DNA from: Oscillospiraceae bacterium
GTDB taxonomy: Bacteria > Bacillota > Clostridia > Oscillospirales > Oscillospiraceae
Assembly: GCA_017552325.1 (NCBI GenBank)
Contig: JAFZQE010000083.1
Location: 1 to 49,820 of the forward strand
Direction of reading: 5' to 3'
DNA: 49,820 bases
A program made the position numbers and the translations under genes. Positions 40,562-49,230 of the stretch are shown one piece after another. The number at the start of each line of letters is the position of its first letter. Position 1 is the first letter of the stretch. The notes below the pieces were generated by a model that saw only the letters and a program-made list of their open reading frames with translations, ran no database searches and was not told the DNA's origin.

Positions 40562-41233
40562 TCACCAGATCCCGGGCAGGAGGCGGTATCTGACCTTTTT
40601 CTTATACTCGGCATAGCCCGGCAGGCCCTCCTCCAGCACCTGCTCCTCGTTGCGGATGCGGCGGACGATGAGCGCCGGATAGAAGAGCAGGATAACAAAG
40701 GAGATTGGCGAGCCGAGGACCAGCGGCATCGCGAGGAAGAGCAGGATCGTCACCGCGTACATCGGGTGGCGGACGACGCCGTACAGCCCGGTGTCGATGA
40801 CCTTCTGATCCTCCTGCACCTCGACCGTGCGGGAGAGGTAAGCGTTCTCGCGCAGCACCTCCGCGTAGAGGGCGTAGGCGATCAGAAAGACCGCCGCGGC
40901 CGTCCAGGAGACCCAGGCCGGCAGCAGATACCAGCCGAAGCGGCGCGAGAGCCCCGCGACGAGGAAGGCCGCGAGGAACATGACGCCGCTCAGGGCGATC
41001 ACGGCCTTCTGCTCGCTCTGCTCCTCCTTGAGGTTCAGACGCTTTCGCAGCAGGTCGGGGCTTTTCGCCAGCATGACGAGCCCCGCGATGAACATCGGTA
41101 CGAACAGCACGCCCAACAGCAGCCAGCCCTGCCAGTAGTCCCAGGTGCCGGCGGGCAGGAAGATCAGCGCGCCGACCATCAGCAGCCCGCAGGCGAATTT
41201 CATGATCGCCTGCGCAAACAGAGAATCCTTCAT
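40562..41233 (-). CDS. Isoprenylcysteine carboxyl methyltransferase-like membrane protein (PEMT/ICMT)
   Basis: 223-residue protein with five or six TMs. The C-terminal part carries the ICMT/phospholipid methyltransferase signature: TGLYGVVRHPMYAVTILLFLAMPLVLGS followed by RIRNEEQVLEEGLPGYAEYKKKVRYRLLPGIW (blocks read separately). Bacterial members methylate small hydrophobic or lipid substrates using SAM. Start MKDSLFAQ at 41233 with GAGGAGGGC before it. Co-directional with the alpha/beta hydrolase, spacing 10 bp. Substrate unknown. Confidence 0.85.
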   Translation of the reverse strand: MKDSLFAQAIMKFACGLLMVGALIFLPAGTWDYWQGWLLLGVLFVPMFIAGLVMLAKSPDLLRKRLNLKEEQSEQKAVIALSGVMFLAAFLVAGLSRRFGWYLLPAWVSWTAAAVFLIAYALYAEVLRENAYLSRTVEVQEDQKVIDTGLYGVVRHPMYAVTILLFLAMPLVLGSPISFVILLFYPALIVRRIRNEEQVLEEGLPGYAEYKKKVRYRLLPGIW

Positions 41234-41243
41234 GACGCCCTCC

Positions 41244-42044
41244 TCAGCGGCAGAAGGCCGCGACGTATTCGAAAAAGTCCGGCGCTTCCTCATAAAGCCC
41301 GTGGCCGAGGCCCTCGTACATCTTGAGCTCCGCGCCCGGGATCCGCGCCGCGAGCTCCTCCGAGGCGGCTCCGGTGACGATCCGGTCGTCCGTGCCGCCG
41401 ACCACCAGGGTCGGACAGGCGATGCGCGACAGCTCCTCCCAGGCGTCGTGCGTCACGCAGGACGCCGCCTGGATCAGAAAGCGCTCAAAGCTCTTCGGCT
41501 TGCCGAGGTTGCCCAGCAGACGGTAGGTGAGGCGCGCCTGCCGGATGCGCTTTTCGGAATAGGAGCGCTCGGCCGTGTCGAGCATGATGCCGCGGTAATC
41601 CCCGCGCTCCGCCATGCCCGTCCAGCGGGCGATCACGTCCCGCACGGTGTCGTTCGGGCGGCCGAGGGTCACGGTCAGGACCAGCTTCTCCACCTTGTCC
41701 GGGTGGTCGATCGCCAGCCACTGGGCGATCATGCCGCCCTGCGAGACGCCCACGACGGCGGCCTTCGACAGGCCGAGCGCCTCCAGCGCGGCGTTCAGCT
41801 CCTCCGCCATCGCGCGCGTGTCCGTGCCCGGCTTCAGATCCCGACCGCGGCTGAAGGCGTAGACCGTGAAGTCTTTCGTCAGCGCCCGGTAGAGCAGCGC
41901 AAAGGGCAGCGCCAGGCCCTTCACGGTCTTCAGCCCGTCGCCCACGCCGGGAATCATGACGAGCGTTTTCTCCCCGCTGCCGAAGCGGATATAGTCCAGC
42001 CCGCCGGTCGGCAGGGTCAGACAGCCGTTATACGGTTTCAGCAT
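41244..42044 (-). CDS. Alpha/beta hydrolase
   Basis: 266-residue alpha/beta hydrolase without signal peptide. Nucleophile elbow VGVSQGG (Ser), oxyanion region VMIPGVGDG, acid in VVGGTDDRIV (Asp) and His in GLGHGLYEEAP. Substrate not evident. ATG at 42044 overlaps the stop of the upstream gene by 7 bp with AGGAGGAC before it, so the two are translationally coupled. Confidence 0.88.
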   Translation of the reverse strand: MLKPYNGCLTLPTGGLDYIRFGSGEKTLVMIPGVGDGLKTVKGLALPFALLYRALTKDFTVYAFSRGRDLKPGTDTRAMAEELNAALEALGLSKAAVVGVSQGGMIAQWLAIDHPDKVEKLVLTVTLGRPNDTVRDVIARWTGMAERGDYRGIMLDTAERSYSEKRIRQARLTYRLLGNLGKPKSFERFLIQAASCVTHDAWEELSRIACPTLVVGGTDDRIVTGAASEELAARIPGAELKMYEGLGHGLYEEAPDFFEYVAAFCR

Positions 42045-42649
42045 GACGCGTCCTCCTTCGCGCGGACTTCTGCCAGGCGGCGCTTCAGCAGCTCATAGCG
42101 GGCGCGCTTGTCCGCGTCGGCGAAATGATCCTCCCGGAACTGCTCCGGGCAGTCCCAGTAGTCCAGCTCCTCGTCGCCGAACTGCTCGCTCGCGAGGTCG
42201 AAGCTGTGGTCGCCGAGCTCGTTGAAGCAGTGGACGCCGCCCTCGGGCAGCGGCACGCCGAAAACCTTGCCGCCGAAAAGATCCTGCGTCAGAAAGGCCG
42301 TGATCGAGCACTGGCCCAGCGAGGGATTGTCCGGCGACCAGCCCGGCCGCAGGCGCGGCGCGCAGGTCTCGGCGCACCAGGCCTTTTTCAGGTCGCGGTA
42401 CAGCTGCCGGATCTCCTCCGGAGCGCGCTCCGCGCCCCAGAAGCCGCAGAGCAGGGCCGGGTCGATCTCCTCAATGGAGAGGATCTGGCTTTTAAAGATC
42501 TGATAGCAGCCGAGCCGGACGCTGTCCTCCTCGCGGCCGAACTCGTGCAGGCTGAACTCGGCGGAATACACGTCCGCCAGACCCTCGAAGGTCTCGCCGT
42601 CCGTCGTTATGAGCCGCACAGGCTTGTAGTCATAAGCAAAAAGCTCCAT
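42038..42649 (-). CDS. Uncharacterised protein with YunG-like C-terminal part
   Basis: 203 residues, cytoplasmic. The N-terminal ~60 residues (VRLITTDGETFEGLADVYSAEF) look like a small SH3/Sm-type barrel. The C-terminal ~120 residues (CAPRLRPGWSPDNPSLGQC, GGKVFGVPLPEGGVHCFNEL, FDLASEQF) resemble YunG-like proteins of unknown function, with Cys and His positions resembling a protease or deamidase fold. Coupled to the alpha/beta hydrolase. No function assigned. Confidence 0.7.
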   Translation of the reverse strand: MELFAYDYKPVRLITTDGETFEGLADVYSAEFSLHEFGREEDSVRLGCYQIFKSQILSIEEIDPALLCGFWGAERAPEEIRQLYRDLKKAWCAETCAPRLRPGWSPDNPSLGQCSITAFLTQDLFGGKVFGVPLPEGGVHCFNELGDHSFDLASEQFGDEELDYWDCPEQFREDHFADADKRARYELLKRRLAEVRAKEDASC

Positions 42650-42664
42650 GGATCGCGCCCCTTT

Positions 42665-43333
42665 TCAGATGATCCCCAGCGGGATCAGCACGGCGAGCAG
42701 CAGTGCGACCAGGGCCCATTCCGTGACGAGGAAGGCCGTCCGCTTCTTCGGCGCCATGTCCGGGACGTAGTTGGCGGCGAGGAAGAAGGGCACATAGGTC
42801 GTGATGAACACCGGCAGCACGCCCCACCACTTGTAGACCCAGATGAAGGAATGGTTGCTCGTGCCGGCGAGGAAGGACTCGAACAGCGCGAACAGCAGCG
42901 CCATCTCGAGCGCGCCGACAAGGCGGCAGTCGACGCCGCGGCGGCCGTTTTTGGCGAAATAGCGCCTGCTGCGGTCCTGCGGCAGCATCTTGAAGGAAAT
43001 GATGCCCGCGAGGGAGAACATCATCGACAGCTCCCAGCATACGCCGATGAGCAGGATGAAGGTGGTCGATTCGTTCGACACCGACCAGAGCGGATAGCCG
43101 AAGATATGCGCGATGACGGCGTTGGCGATCTCATACAGCCAGTGCACGCCGTAGAGCGCGAGCCCCGCGAAGACGACCTCGGTGTTCTTCTTGTGGATCT
43201 CCGTCCAGTACACATAAAATACGACGGCCAGGATGAAGATGAAGGTCCAGTTGAAGTTTTCGGTGCTTCTGACCTTGATCGCCTCCACCAGGCTTTTGGC
43301 CTCCTGCGAGCCGTCTCCCCAGAATACGAACAT
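42665..43333 (-). CDS. Uncharacterised six-TM membrane protein
   Basis: 222 residues with about six hydrophobic helices (FIFILAVVFYVYW, VVFAGLALYGVHWLYEIANAV, FILLIGVCWELSMMFSLAGI, ALEMALLFALFESFLAG, VLPVFITTYVPFFLAANYV, WALVALLLAVLIPLGII). Charged cytoplasmic loop RSRRYFAKNGRR. I do not recognise a family. First gene of the five-gene minus cluster 43333-39914, preceded by AAAGGAGG. No function proposed. Confidence 0.72.
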   Translation of the reverse strand: MFVFWGDGSQEAKSLVEAIKVRSTENFNWTFIFILAVVFYVYWTEIHKKNTEVVFAGLALYGVHWLYEIANAVIAHIFGYPLWSVSNESTTFILLIGVCWELSMMFSLAGIISFKMLPQDRSRRYFAKNGRRGVDCRLVGALEMALLFALFESFLAGTSNHSFIWVYKWWGVLPVFITTYVPFFLAANYVPDMAPKKRTAFLVTEWALVALLLAVLIPLGII

Positions 43334-43699
43334 GTGCCGAGCCTCCTTTTTTTATATTCGCTCCCCTGTGTCCCGCCGGAACGGCGGGCTTTTTCACGCC
43401 TTTGCCGGAAATGGCGCGAAAACGTTTTAAAGAGCTTCTTTCCGCCTTTAGACTAAACTATTTTTAGATATATTGCAATACTTATCTTCGAACAAGCCCT
43501 GTTTTTTGACAATTCAGCCGGATCGCGCCTGCGAAGCCTCGATCTTCTGTAAATGTTGTTAAAAAAGTGTAAACGAAAATTGTGCGGATTTCACAAATAT
43601 TCAAAAACGGCTTTAGAAAAGTCAAGAAATACTTGAAAATATACAAAAACTGCGGTATTTTTTAATCAACGAAAACGTTTAAGCTGGGAGCTGATAGCT
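43334..43699. promoter_or_regulatory. 366-bp regulatory gap with two LacI-type operators
   Basis: AT-rich non-coding region between the divergent membrane protein and LacI genes. A perfect palindrome AAAACGTTTT (43419-43428) and a second GAAAACGTTTAAG (43671-43683), about 250 bp apart, match LacI/CcpA-family operators with a central CG. The second lies directly before the LacI start. TTGACA at 43506-43511 is a possible -35 but I saw no good -10 at the right distance. Suggests a looped autorepression by the LacI protein. Confidence 0.65.
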
Positions 43700-44710
43700 G
43701 TGGTATCCATCAAAGACATCGCACAGAGCTGCGGCGTCTCTGTGGCCACTGTCAGCAAAGCGCTCAACGGGCACCAGGATATCGGCGAAGCGACCCGCGA
43801 GCGCATCCTCGCCGCGGCCAAGGAGATGGGCTACACCGCCAACTTCGCGGCGCGCGCCCTGAAGACGAACCGCACCTACAATCTCGGCATCCTCTTCGCC
43901 GACCTCCAGAACAGCGGCTTCATGCACGAGTACTTCGCCATGACGCTCAACAGCTTCCGCTTCGAGGCCGAGCGCTGCGGCTATGACATCACCTTCATCA
44001 GCAGCGACGTCGGGCACCAGCACGCGAGCTATCTGCAGCACGCGCTCTACCGGCAGCTCGAGGGCGTGGCGATCATCTGTGCGGACTTCCTGGACCCGAC
44101 GGTGCAGGAGCTGGTCTATTCCCAGGTCCCGGTCGTCACGCTCGACCACGCCTTCAACAACCGCATGGCCGTGCTGAGCGACAACAGGGACGGGATCGAG
44201 GCCCTGGTGCGCTACGTTTACGGCATGGGCCACCGGCGCATCGCCTATATCCACGGCAACCAGACCGCGGTGACCGAGAGCCGGCTGAACGGCTTTTACC
44301 GGGCCTGCGAGGCGCTGGGGATCGCGCTGCCGGAGAACTTCGTGCTCTCCTGCGAGTACCACGATCCGGTCAGCTGCCATGCAGCGACGCAGCGGCTCCT
44401 CGCTCTGCCGGAGCGGCCGAGCTGCATCCTCTTCTCCGACGATTACGCCGCGATCGGCGGGATCAACGCGATCCGCGAGGCGGGCCTGCGCATCCCGGAG
44501 GACATCTCGATCGCCGGCTACGACGGGATCCACCTGGCCAGGACGCTCAGCCCCGTGCTGACGACCTGGCAGCAGCCCGCGGAGGCGCTGGGGCGCACGG
44601 CGGCCGCCAAACTGATCGACCGGATCGAGCATCCGCGCACGGCGCTCCCCGAGCACGTTCTGATCCACGGGGCGCTCCTGGAAGGAGGCTCCGTCCGGCG
44701 GCTGGCATAG
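43700..44710 (+). CDS. LacI-family regulator of the glycosidase/ABC locus
   Basis: 336 residues: N-terminal HTH with hinge (IKDIAQSCGVSVATVSKALNG) and a sugar-binding domain (LGILFADLQNSGFMHEYF, GHRRIAYIHGNQTAVTESR, SDDYAAIGGINAIREAGLRIP, PVLTTWQQPAEALGRTAAAKLI). GTG start at 43700 with GGGAGCTGATAGCT upstream. Followed 19 bp later by the GH3 gene, then the ABC importer. Likely represses this locus through the AAAACGTTT operators until an oligosaccharide is present. Confidence 0.92.
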   Translation: MVSIKDIAQSCGVSVATVSKALNGHQDIGEATRERILAAAKEMGYTANFAARALKTNRTYNLGILFADLQNSGFMHEYFAMTLNSFRFEAERCGYDITFISSDVGHQHASYLQHALYRQLEGVAIICADFLDPTVQELVYSQVPVVTLDHAFNNRMAVLSDNRDGIEALVRYVYGMGHRRIAYIHGNQTAVTESRLNGFYRACEALGIALPENFVLSCEYHDPVSCHAATQRLLALPERPSCILFSDDYAAIGGINAIREAGLRIPEDISIAGYDGIHLARTLSPVLTTWQQPAEALGRTAAAKLIDRIEHPRTALPEHVLIHGALLEGGSVRRLA

Positions 44711-44729
44711 CAGAAAGGAAACGGGTACG

Positions 44730-46844
44730 ATGACGCGAGAGCAGGCAAGAAAACGCGCAGCCGATCTGGTCGGACGCATGACCGTCGAGGAAATGGCGTC
44801 CCAGCTCCGCTTCGACGCGCCTGCGATCGAACGCCTCGGGATCCCCGCCTGCAACTGGTGGAACGAGGCGCTGCACGGTCTGGCCCGCGGCGGTACGGCC
44901 ACAAGCTTTCCGCAGGCGATCGGCATGGCCGCCATGTTCGACGACGGGCTGCTCCGCGAGATCGCCGACGCGATCTCCACCGAGGCCCGCGCCAAATACA
45001 ACGCCCTCTCCGCCGAGGGAGACAGGGACATCTATCACGGGCTGACCTTCTGGTCGCCGAATATCAATATCTTCCGCGATCCCCGCTGGGGGCGCGGGCA
45101 CGAGACCTACGGGGAGGACCCCTGTCTGACCGCCCGGCTCGGCGCCGCCTTCGTGCGCGGGCTGCAGGGCGAGGGCGAAACGCTGAAAACGGCCGCCTGC
45201 GCCAAGCACTTCGCCGTCCACAGCGGCCCGGAGGCGCTGCGGCACAGCTTCAACGCCGTCGCCTCTCCGAAGGACCTGGAGGAGACCTATCTCCCCGCCT
45301 TCCGCGCGCTGGTGCAGGATGCCGGCGTCGAGGCCGTCATGGGCGCCTACAACCGCACCAACGGCGAGCCCTGCTGCGCCAGCAGCATGCTGATGAGCAA
45401 GCTGCGCGGCGAATGGGGCTTCGAGGGACACTTCGTCTCGGACTGCTGGGCGATCCGGGACTTCCACGAAAACCACAAGGTCACGGCCGCGCCGGTCGAA
45501 TCCGTGACCAAAGCGCTGAAGGCCGGCTGCGACCTCAACTGCGGCTGCACCTATCAGCATATCATGCACGCCTACGAGCTGGGCATGATCACGGAGGAGG
45601 ACATCAGCCGCTGCGCGGTCCGGCTCTTCACCACCCGCTTCCTGCTCGGCACGCTCGGCGGCGAGGGCAGCGAATACGATGCGATTCCCTACAGCGTGAT
45701 CGAGTGTCCGGAGCACCTGGCCCTCGCGCACCGCGCGGCGCTGCGCTCCTGCGTCCTGCTGAAGAACGACGGGCTCCTGCCCCTCGATCCCGAAAGCGAT
45801 GAGACGATCGGCGTGATTGGCCCGAACGCCAACAGCCGCTCGGCGCTGATCGGCAACTACCACGGGACGGCCTCCCGCTACGTGACCGTGCTGGAGGGCA
45901 TCCAGGATCTGAAAGCCGGCAAGGGCCGCGTCCTCTACTCCGAGGGCTGCGCCCTCTGCTTCGACCGGGTGGAGCCGCTTGCCCAGCCGGACGACCGGCT
46001 GGCGGAGGCGGTCGCCGTTGCGAAGAACAGCGACAAAGTGATCCTGGTCCTCGGCCTGGACGAGACCCTGGAGGGCGAGGAGGGCGACACCGGGAACAGC
46101 TACCACTCCGGCGACAAGGCCGACCTGCTCCTGCCGCCGTCCCAGCGGCGACTGCTCGAGCGCGTGCTGGCAGTCGGAAAGCCCACCGCCGTGGTGCTGA
46201 TGGTCGGCAGCGCGATCGACGTCTCCGTGGCGCAGGAACGCGCCTGCGCCATCCTGCTGAGCTGGTACCCCGGCGCGGGCGGCGGAAGGGCCGTGGCCGA
46301 GCTGCTCTTCGGCCGGGAATCCCCCTCCGGCAAGCTGCCCGTCACCTTCTACACCGACGGCGAGCTCGCCCGGATGCCGGATTTCACGGATTATTCGATG
46401 CGAAACCGCACCTACCGCTATTTCGGCGGCACGCCGCTCTACCCCTTCGGCTTCGGCCTGAGCTACGGGAGCTGCTCCCTGCTCTCGCTCGAGGCGGACC
46501 GGGAAAGCGCCTCCGTCCGTGTCCGCAACGAGAGCGGCCGCGAGCTGGAGGAGGTCGTCGAGCTCTACCTTCGCGATGAGGGCTCGCCCCTCGCCCCGCC
46601 CAATCCCGTCCTCTGCGGCTTCCGGCGGCTTTGCCTGAAGCCCGGCGAGGAAAAGGCGGTCTCCGTCCCGATCGACCCCGCCGCCTTCACGGTCGTCACC
46701 GAGGAAGGAAAGCGGATCCCCGGCAGCGGGCCCTGGCGGCTCTACGCAGGCTTCTGCGGGCCGGATCCGCGCAGCGAGGCGCTGAGCGGCAGGAAGGCGC
46801 TCTCGCTCCTCATCCCCGCCCCCGGGAGGGGCCCCGAACTCTGA
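44730..46844 (+). CDS. GH3 glycosidase (beta-xylosidase/beta-glucosidase)
   Basis: 704-residue cytoplasmic GH3 enzyme (no signal peptide). NWWNEALHGLAR (42-53) is the pattern of xylan 1,4-beta-xylosidases. RDPRWGRGHETYGEDP, AKHFAVHSGPE (K159, H160) and the nucleophile Asp238 in VSDCWAI are present. A second alpha/beta sandwich domain (VIGPNANSRSALIGNYHG) and a fibronectin-type C-terminus (about 600-704) complete the usual layout. Coupled with a sugar importer and LacI regulator, it would hydrolyse imported oligosaccharides. Xylose versus glucose specificity cannot be fixed. Confidence 0.9.
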   Translation: MTREQARKRAADLVGRMTVEEMASQLRFDAPAIERLGIPACNWWNEALHGLARGGTATSFPQAIGMAAMFDDGLLREIADAISTEARAKYNALSAEGDRDIYHGLTFWSPNINIFRDPRWGRGHETYGEDPCLTARLGAAFVRGLQGEGETLKTAACAKHFAVHSGPEALRHSFNAVASPKDLEETYLPAFRALVQDAGVEAVMGAYNRTNGEPCCASSMLMSKLRGEWGFEGHFVSDCWAIRDFHENHKVTAAPVESVTKALKAGCDLNCGCTYQHIMHAYELGMITEEDISRCAVRLFTTRFLLGTLGGEGSEYDAIPYSVIECPEHLALAHRAALRSCVLLKNDGLLPLDPESDETIGVIGPNANSRSALIGNYHGTASRYVTVLEGIQDLKAGKGRVLYSEGCALCFDRVEPLAQPDDRLAEAVAVAKNSDKVILVLGLDETLEGEEGDTGNSYHSGDKADLLLPPSQRRLLERVLAVGKPTAVVLMVGSAIDVSVAQERACAILLSWYPGAGGGRAVAELLFGRESPSGKLPVTFYTDGELARMPDFTDYSMRNRTYRYFGGTPLYPFGFGLSYGSCSLLSLEADRESASVRVRNESGRELEEVVELYLRDEGSPLAPPNPVLCGFRRLCLKPGEEKAVSVPIDPAAFTVVTEEGKRIPGSGPWRLYAGFCGPDPRSEALSGRKALSLLIPAPGRGPEL

Positions 46845-46956
46845 GAAGACTTTGGCCGCCGCGGCCTGCCGTCTACCTGGACAGTTGGCGGCACCGCGTC
46901 CAGCCCAAATCTTTATAGTACGAAAAAACCAAGAATGATGAAACAGGAGGATTACC
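46845..46956. other. Gap between GH3 and binding-protein genes
   Basis: 112 bp with the palindrome GGCCGCCGCGGCC and an AAACAGGAGG ribosome site for the next gene. No separate promoter is obvious. Confidence 0.4.
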
Positions 46957-48234
46957 ATGAAAAAGATTTTTGCTCTTATCCTTGCCCTCTGCATGGTCTT
47001 CGCGCTGGCTGCCTGCGGTGCCCAGGGCGGCTCCGCCAAGCCCGAAGAGAAGACCAACGAGGAGATCGTTCTGAAGCTGTGGTGCATCGCCACCGAGTCC
47101 GACGCCAACCGTCCCGCCTACCTGCAGGCCATCGCCGACTACGAGGCCGCTCACCCCGGCATCAAGATCGAGATGGAAGCCTTTGAGAACGAGTCCTACA
47201 AGACCAAGATCAAGGCTGCGATGATGGGCGGCGACACGGAAGACCTGCCCGACATCTTCTTCAGCTGGTCCGGCGCCTTCCTCGGCGAGTTCGTCAATGC
47301 CGGCAGAGCCCAGTGCCTCGATGAGAACTTCAAAGCCTATGCCGACAAGATCCCCGAGTCCATGCTGTCCACCACCACCTACGAAGGCAAGCACTACGGC
47401 GTGCCCACCACCTTCAACATCGTCGCCATGTACGCCAACATGGACATGCTGGCCGAGGTCGGTTGGGATCATGTCCCCCAGACCTATGAAGACCTGTGCG
47501 CCTGCTGCGACGCGCTCGTCGCCGCCGGCAAGATCCCCTTCGGCTGCGCCGGCATGGAGACCTGGTGCGTGACCGAGTACCTCGAGCCCATCATCATCAA
47601 GTCCATCGGCTACGAAGCCCTCGACAAGATCTTCGCCGGTGAGGCCACCTGGAACGATCCCGACATCGCCAAGTCCGTCGATACCCTGCAGGATATGATC
47701 AAGAAGGGCTACTTCGATCCCAACGGCGCCGCTCTCGGCAACGACGAGACCAAGGCCAACTTCCTGGCCGGCAAGACCGCTTTCTATCAGAACGGTTCCT
47801 GGAACACCGGTGAAGTCGCGGGCGCCAGCTTCAAGTCCGGCGTCGGCCTGTTCCCGCTGATGAACGCCAGCCGTTCCTCCTACAACCAGACCATCGGCGG
47901 TCCGTCCGACGTGCTGGCTGTCTGCTCCGCCTCCAAGAACGTTGACGCCGCCTCCAAGGCTGCCGTTGAGCTGGGCAAGGAGATCTGCCACTACAACTTC
48001 CTCAACGCCGTGGGCATGCCCGCCTGGGCCGTGGACTACGACACCAGCTCCCTGTCCCCCCTGATGGTCGAGATCGGCAAGCTCGTCAATTCCTGCGAGG
48101 GCCTGGTCCTCTTCGGCGACACCGCTATGGCCGCTGATCCCGCTCAGGTCTATCTCAGCTACGTTGATCAGGTCTACGGCTGCGCCATCGACGGCGAGGG
48201 CTTCGTGGCCGGTCTCACCAAGGACCTCGGCTGA
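46957..48234 (+). CDS. Sugar ABC transporter solute-binding lipoprotein
   Basis: 425-residue lipoprotein: signal peptide with LAAC lipobox (Cys20), then a family-1 binding fold (IVLKLWCIATESDANRPAYLQAI, AAMMGGDTEDLPDIFFSWSGAFLGEF, FLAGKTAFYQNGSWNTGEVAG). ATG at 46957 has AGGAGG nine bases before it. Downstream are two permeases. A 10-bp hairpin after the stop is typical for keeping binding-protein mRNA more abundant than permease mRNA. Binds an oligosaccharide, probably the substrate of the GH3 enzyme. Confidence 0.93.
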   Translation: MKKIFALILALCMVFALAACGAQGGSAKPEEKTNEEIVLKLWCIATESDANRPAYLQAIADYEAAHPGIKIEMEAFENESYKTKIKAAMMGGDTEDLPDIFFSWSGAFLGEFVNAGRAQCLDENFKAYADKIPESMLSTTTYEGKHYGVPTTFNIVAMYANMDMLAEVGWDHVPQTYEDLCACCDALVAAGKIPFGCAGMETWCVTEYLEPIIIKSIGYEALDKIFAGEATWNDPDIAKSVDTLQDMIKKGYFDPNGAALGNDETKANFLAGKTAFYQNGSWNTGEVAGASFKSGVGLFPLMNASRSSYNQTIGGPSDVLAVCSASKNVDAASKAAVELGKEICHYNFLNAVGMPAWAVDYDTSSLSPLMVEIGKLVNSCEGLVLFGDTAMAADPAQVYLSYVDQVYGCAIDGEGFVAGLTKDLG

Positions 48235-48277
48235 TCCTGAACCTCGAACCAAGCAACACCTGACGTAAGCAACAAAG

Positions 48278-48318
48278 ACGGCACCTCTCAACTGGCCCAG
48301 CGCTTTGGGAGGTGCCGT
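48278..48318 (+). repeat. Intercistronic hairpin between binding protein and permease
   Basis: ACGGCACCTC (48278-48287) pairs perfectly with GAGGTGCCGT (48309-48318), 21-nt loop that itself contains CTGG/CCAG. No T run. Expected to act as attenuator or 3' stabiliser giving more binding protein than permease. Confidence 0.7.
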
Positions 48319-48347
48319 TCCCCCCTGTCGTTTGGAGGACACCGGCC

Positions 48348-49226
48348 ATGCAACGGATGTACAGCAAAAAAGTTTATATCCTGTTATTTCTCCTTCCGGC
48401 ACTGATCCTTTTCTGCGGCGTTCTGATCGCGCCCATCGGCGCCTCGGCCTATTTCAGCCTGTTCGACTGGAACGGATTCGGGGCGAAGGTCTTTGTTGGT
48501 TTCAACAATTACAAGGAGCTCTTCACCAGCAACGCCATCGGTTTCATGAAGGCGCTACGCAACTCTCTGTTGCTGGCCGCTCTGTCGGTCTTTCTCCAGC
48601 TCCCGCTGGCCCTCGGCCTGGCGCTCACGCTGGGAAAGAAGATCAGGGGCGAAAGGCTCTTCCTTTCCATCTATTTCATGCCGGTTTTGATCTCCACCGT
48701 GGTCATAGGCCAGCTGTGGCTGAAGATCTACAATCCGGATTACGGTGTCTTAAACGTTTTTCTCCGCTCGATCGGTCTCGAAAAATGGGCCAAGATCTGG
48801 CTCGGGACGAAAGAGACCGCCCTCGGGGCGGTGTTCGTGCCGACGCTGTGGCAGTACGTGGGCTATCACATGCTCCTGCTGTATGCGGGCGTCAAGAGCG
48901 TTCCGCCGGAGCTGCGGGAGGCCGCCATGCTGGACGGCGCCACGGACGGACAGGTCAACCGGTATATCGTGCTGCCGTACATCAAGCCCATCATCCGTAT
49001 CAGCGTGATCTTTGCGGTGACCGGTTCGCTCAAATCCTTCGACCTCATCTACGTTTTGACCAACGGCGGGCCGCTGCACTCCACGGAGGTGCCCAGCACC
49101 CTGATGATCAACATGCTGTTCCTTCGCAACCGCTACGGCATGGGCAGTACGATCGCCGTGATGCTGATCGTGCTCTGCTTCGGCTTTGCGCTCCTCATCA
49201 GCGCCATCTTCAGAGAGGAGAAGTGA
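48348..49226 (+). CDS. Sugar ABC permease (MalF type)
   Basis: 292-residue six-TM permease with EAA loop LREAAMLDGATDGQVNRYIVLP. ATG at 48348 chosen for TTGGAGGAC upstream. Another in-frame start at 48312 overlaps the hairpin. Pairs with the next permease, five bases downstream of its stop, and with the lipoprotein before it. Confidence 0.92.
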   Translation: MQRMYSKKVYILLFLLPALILFCGVLIAPIGASAYFSLFDWNGFGAKVFVGFNNYKELFTSNAIGFMKALRNSLLLAALSVFLQLPLALGLALTLGKKIRGERLFLSIYFMPVLISTVVIGQLWLKIYNPDYGVLNVFLRSIGLEKWAKIWLGTKETALGAVFVPTLWQYVGYHMLLLYAGVKSVPPELREAAMLDGATDGQVNRYIVLPYIKPIIRISVIFAVTGSLKSFDLIYVLTNGGPLHSTEVPSTLMINMLFLRNRYGMGSTIAVMLIVLCFGFALLISAIFREEK

Positions 49227-49230
49227 GATC

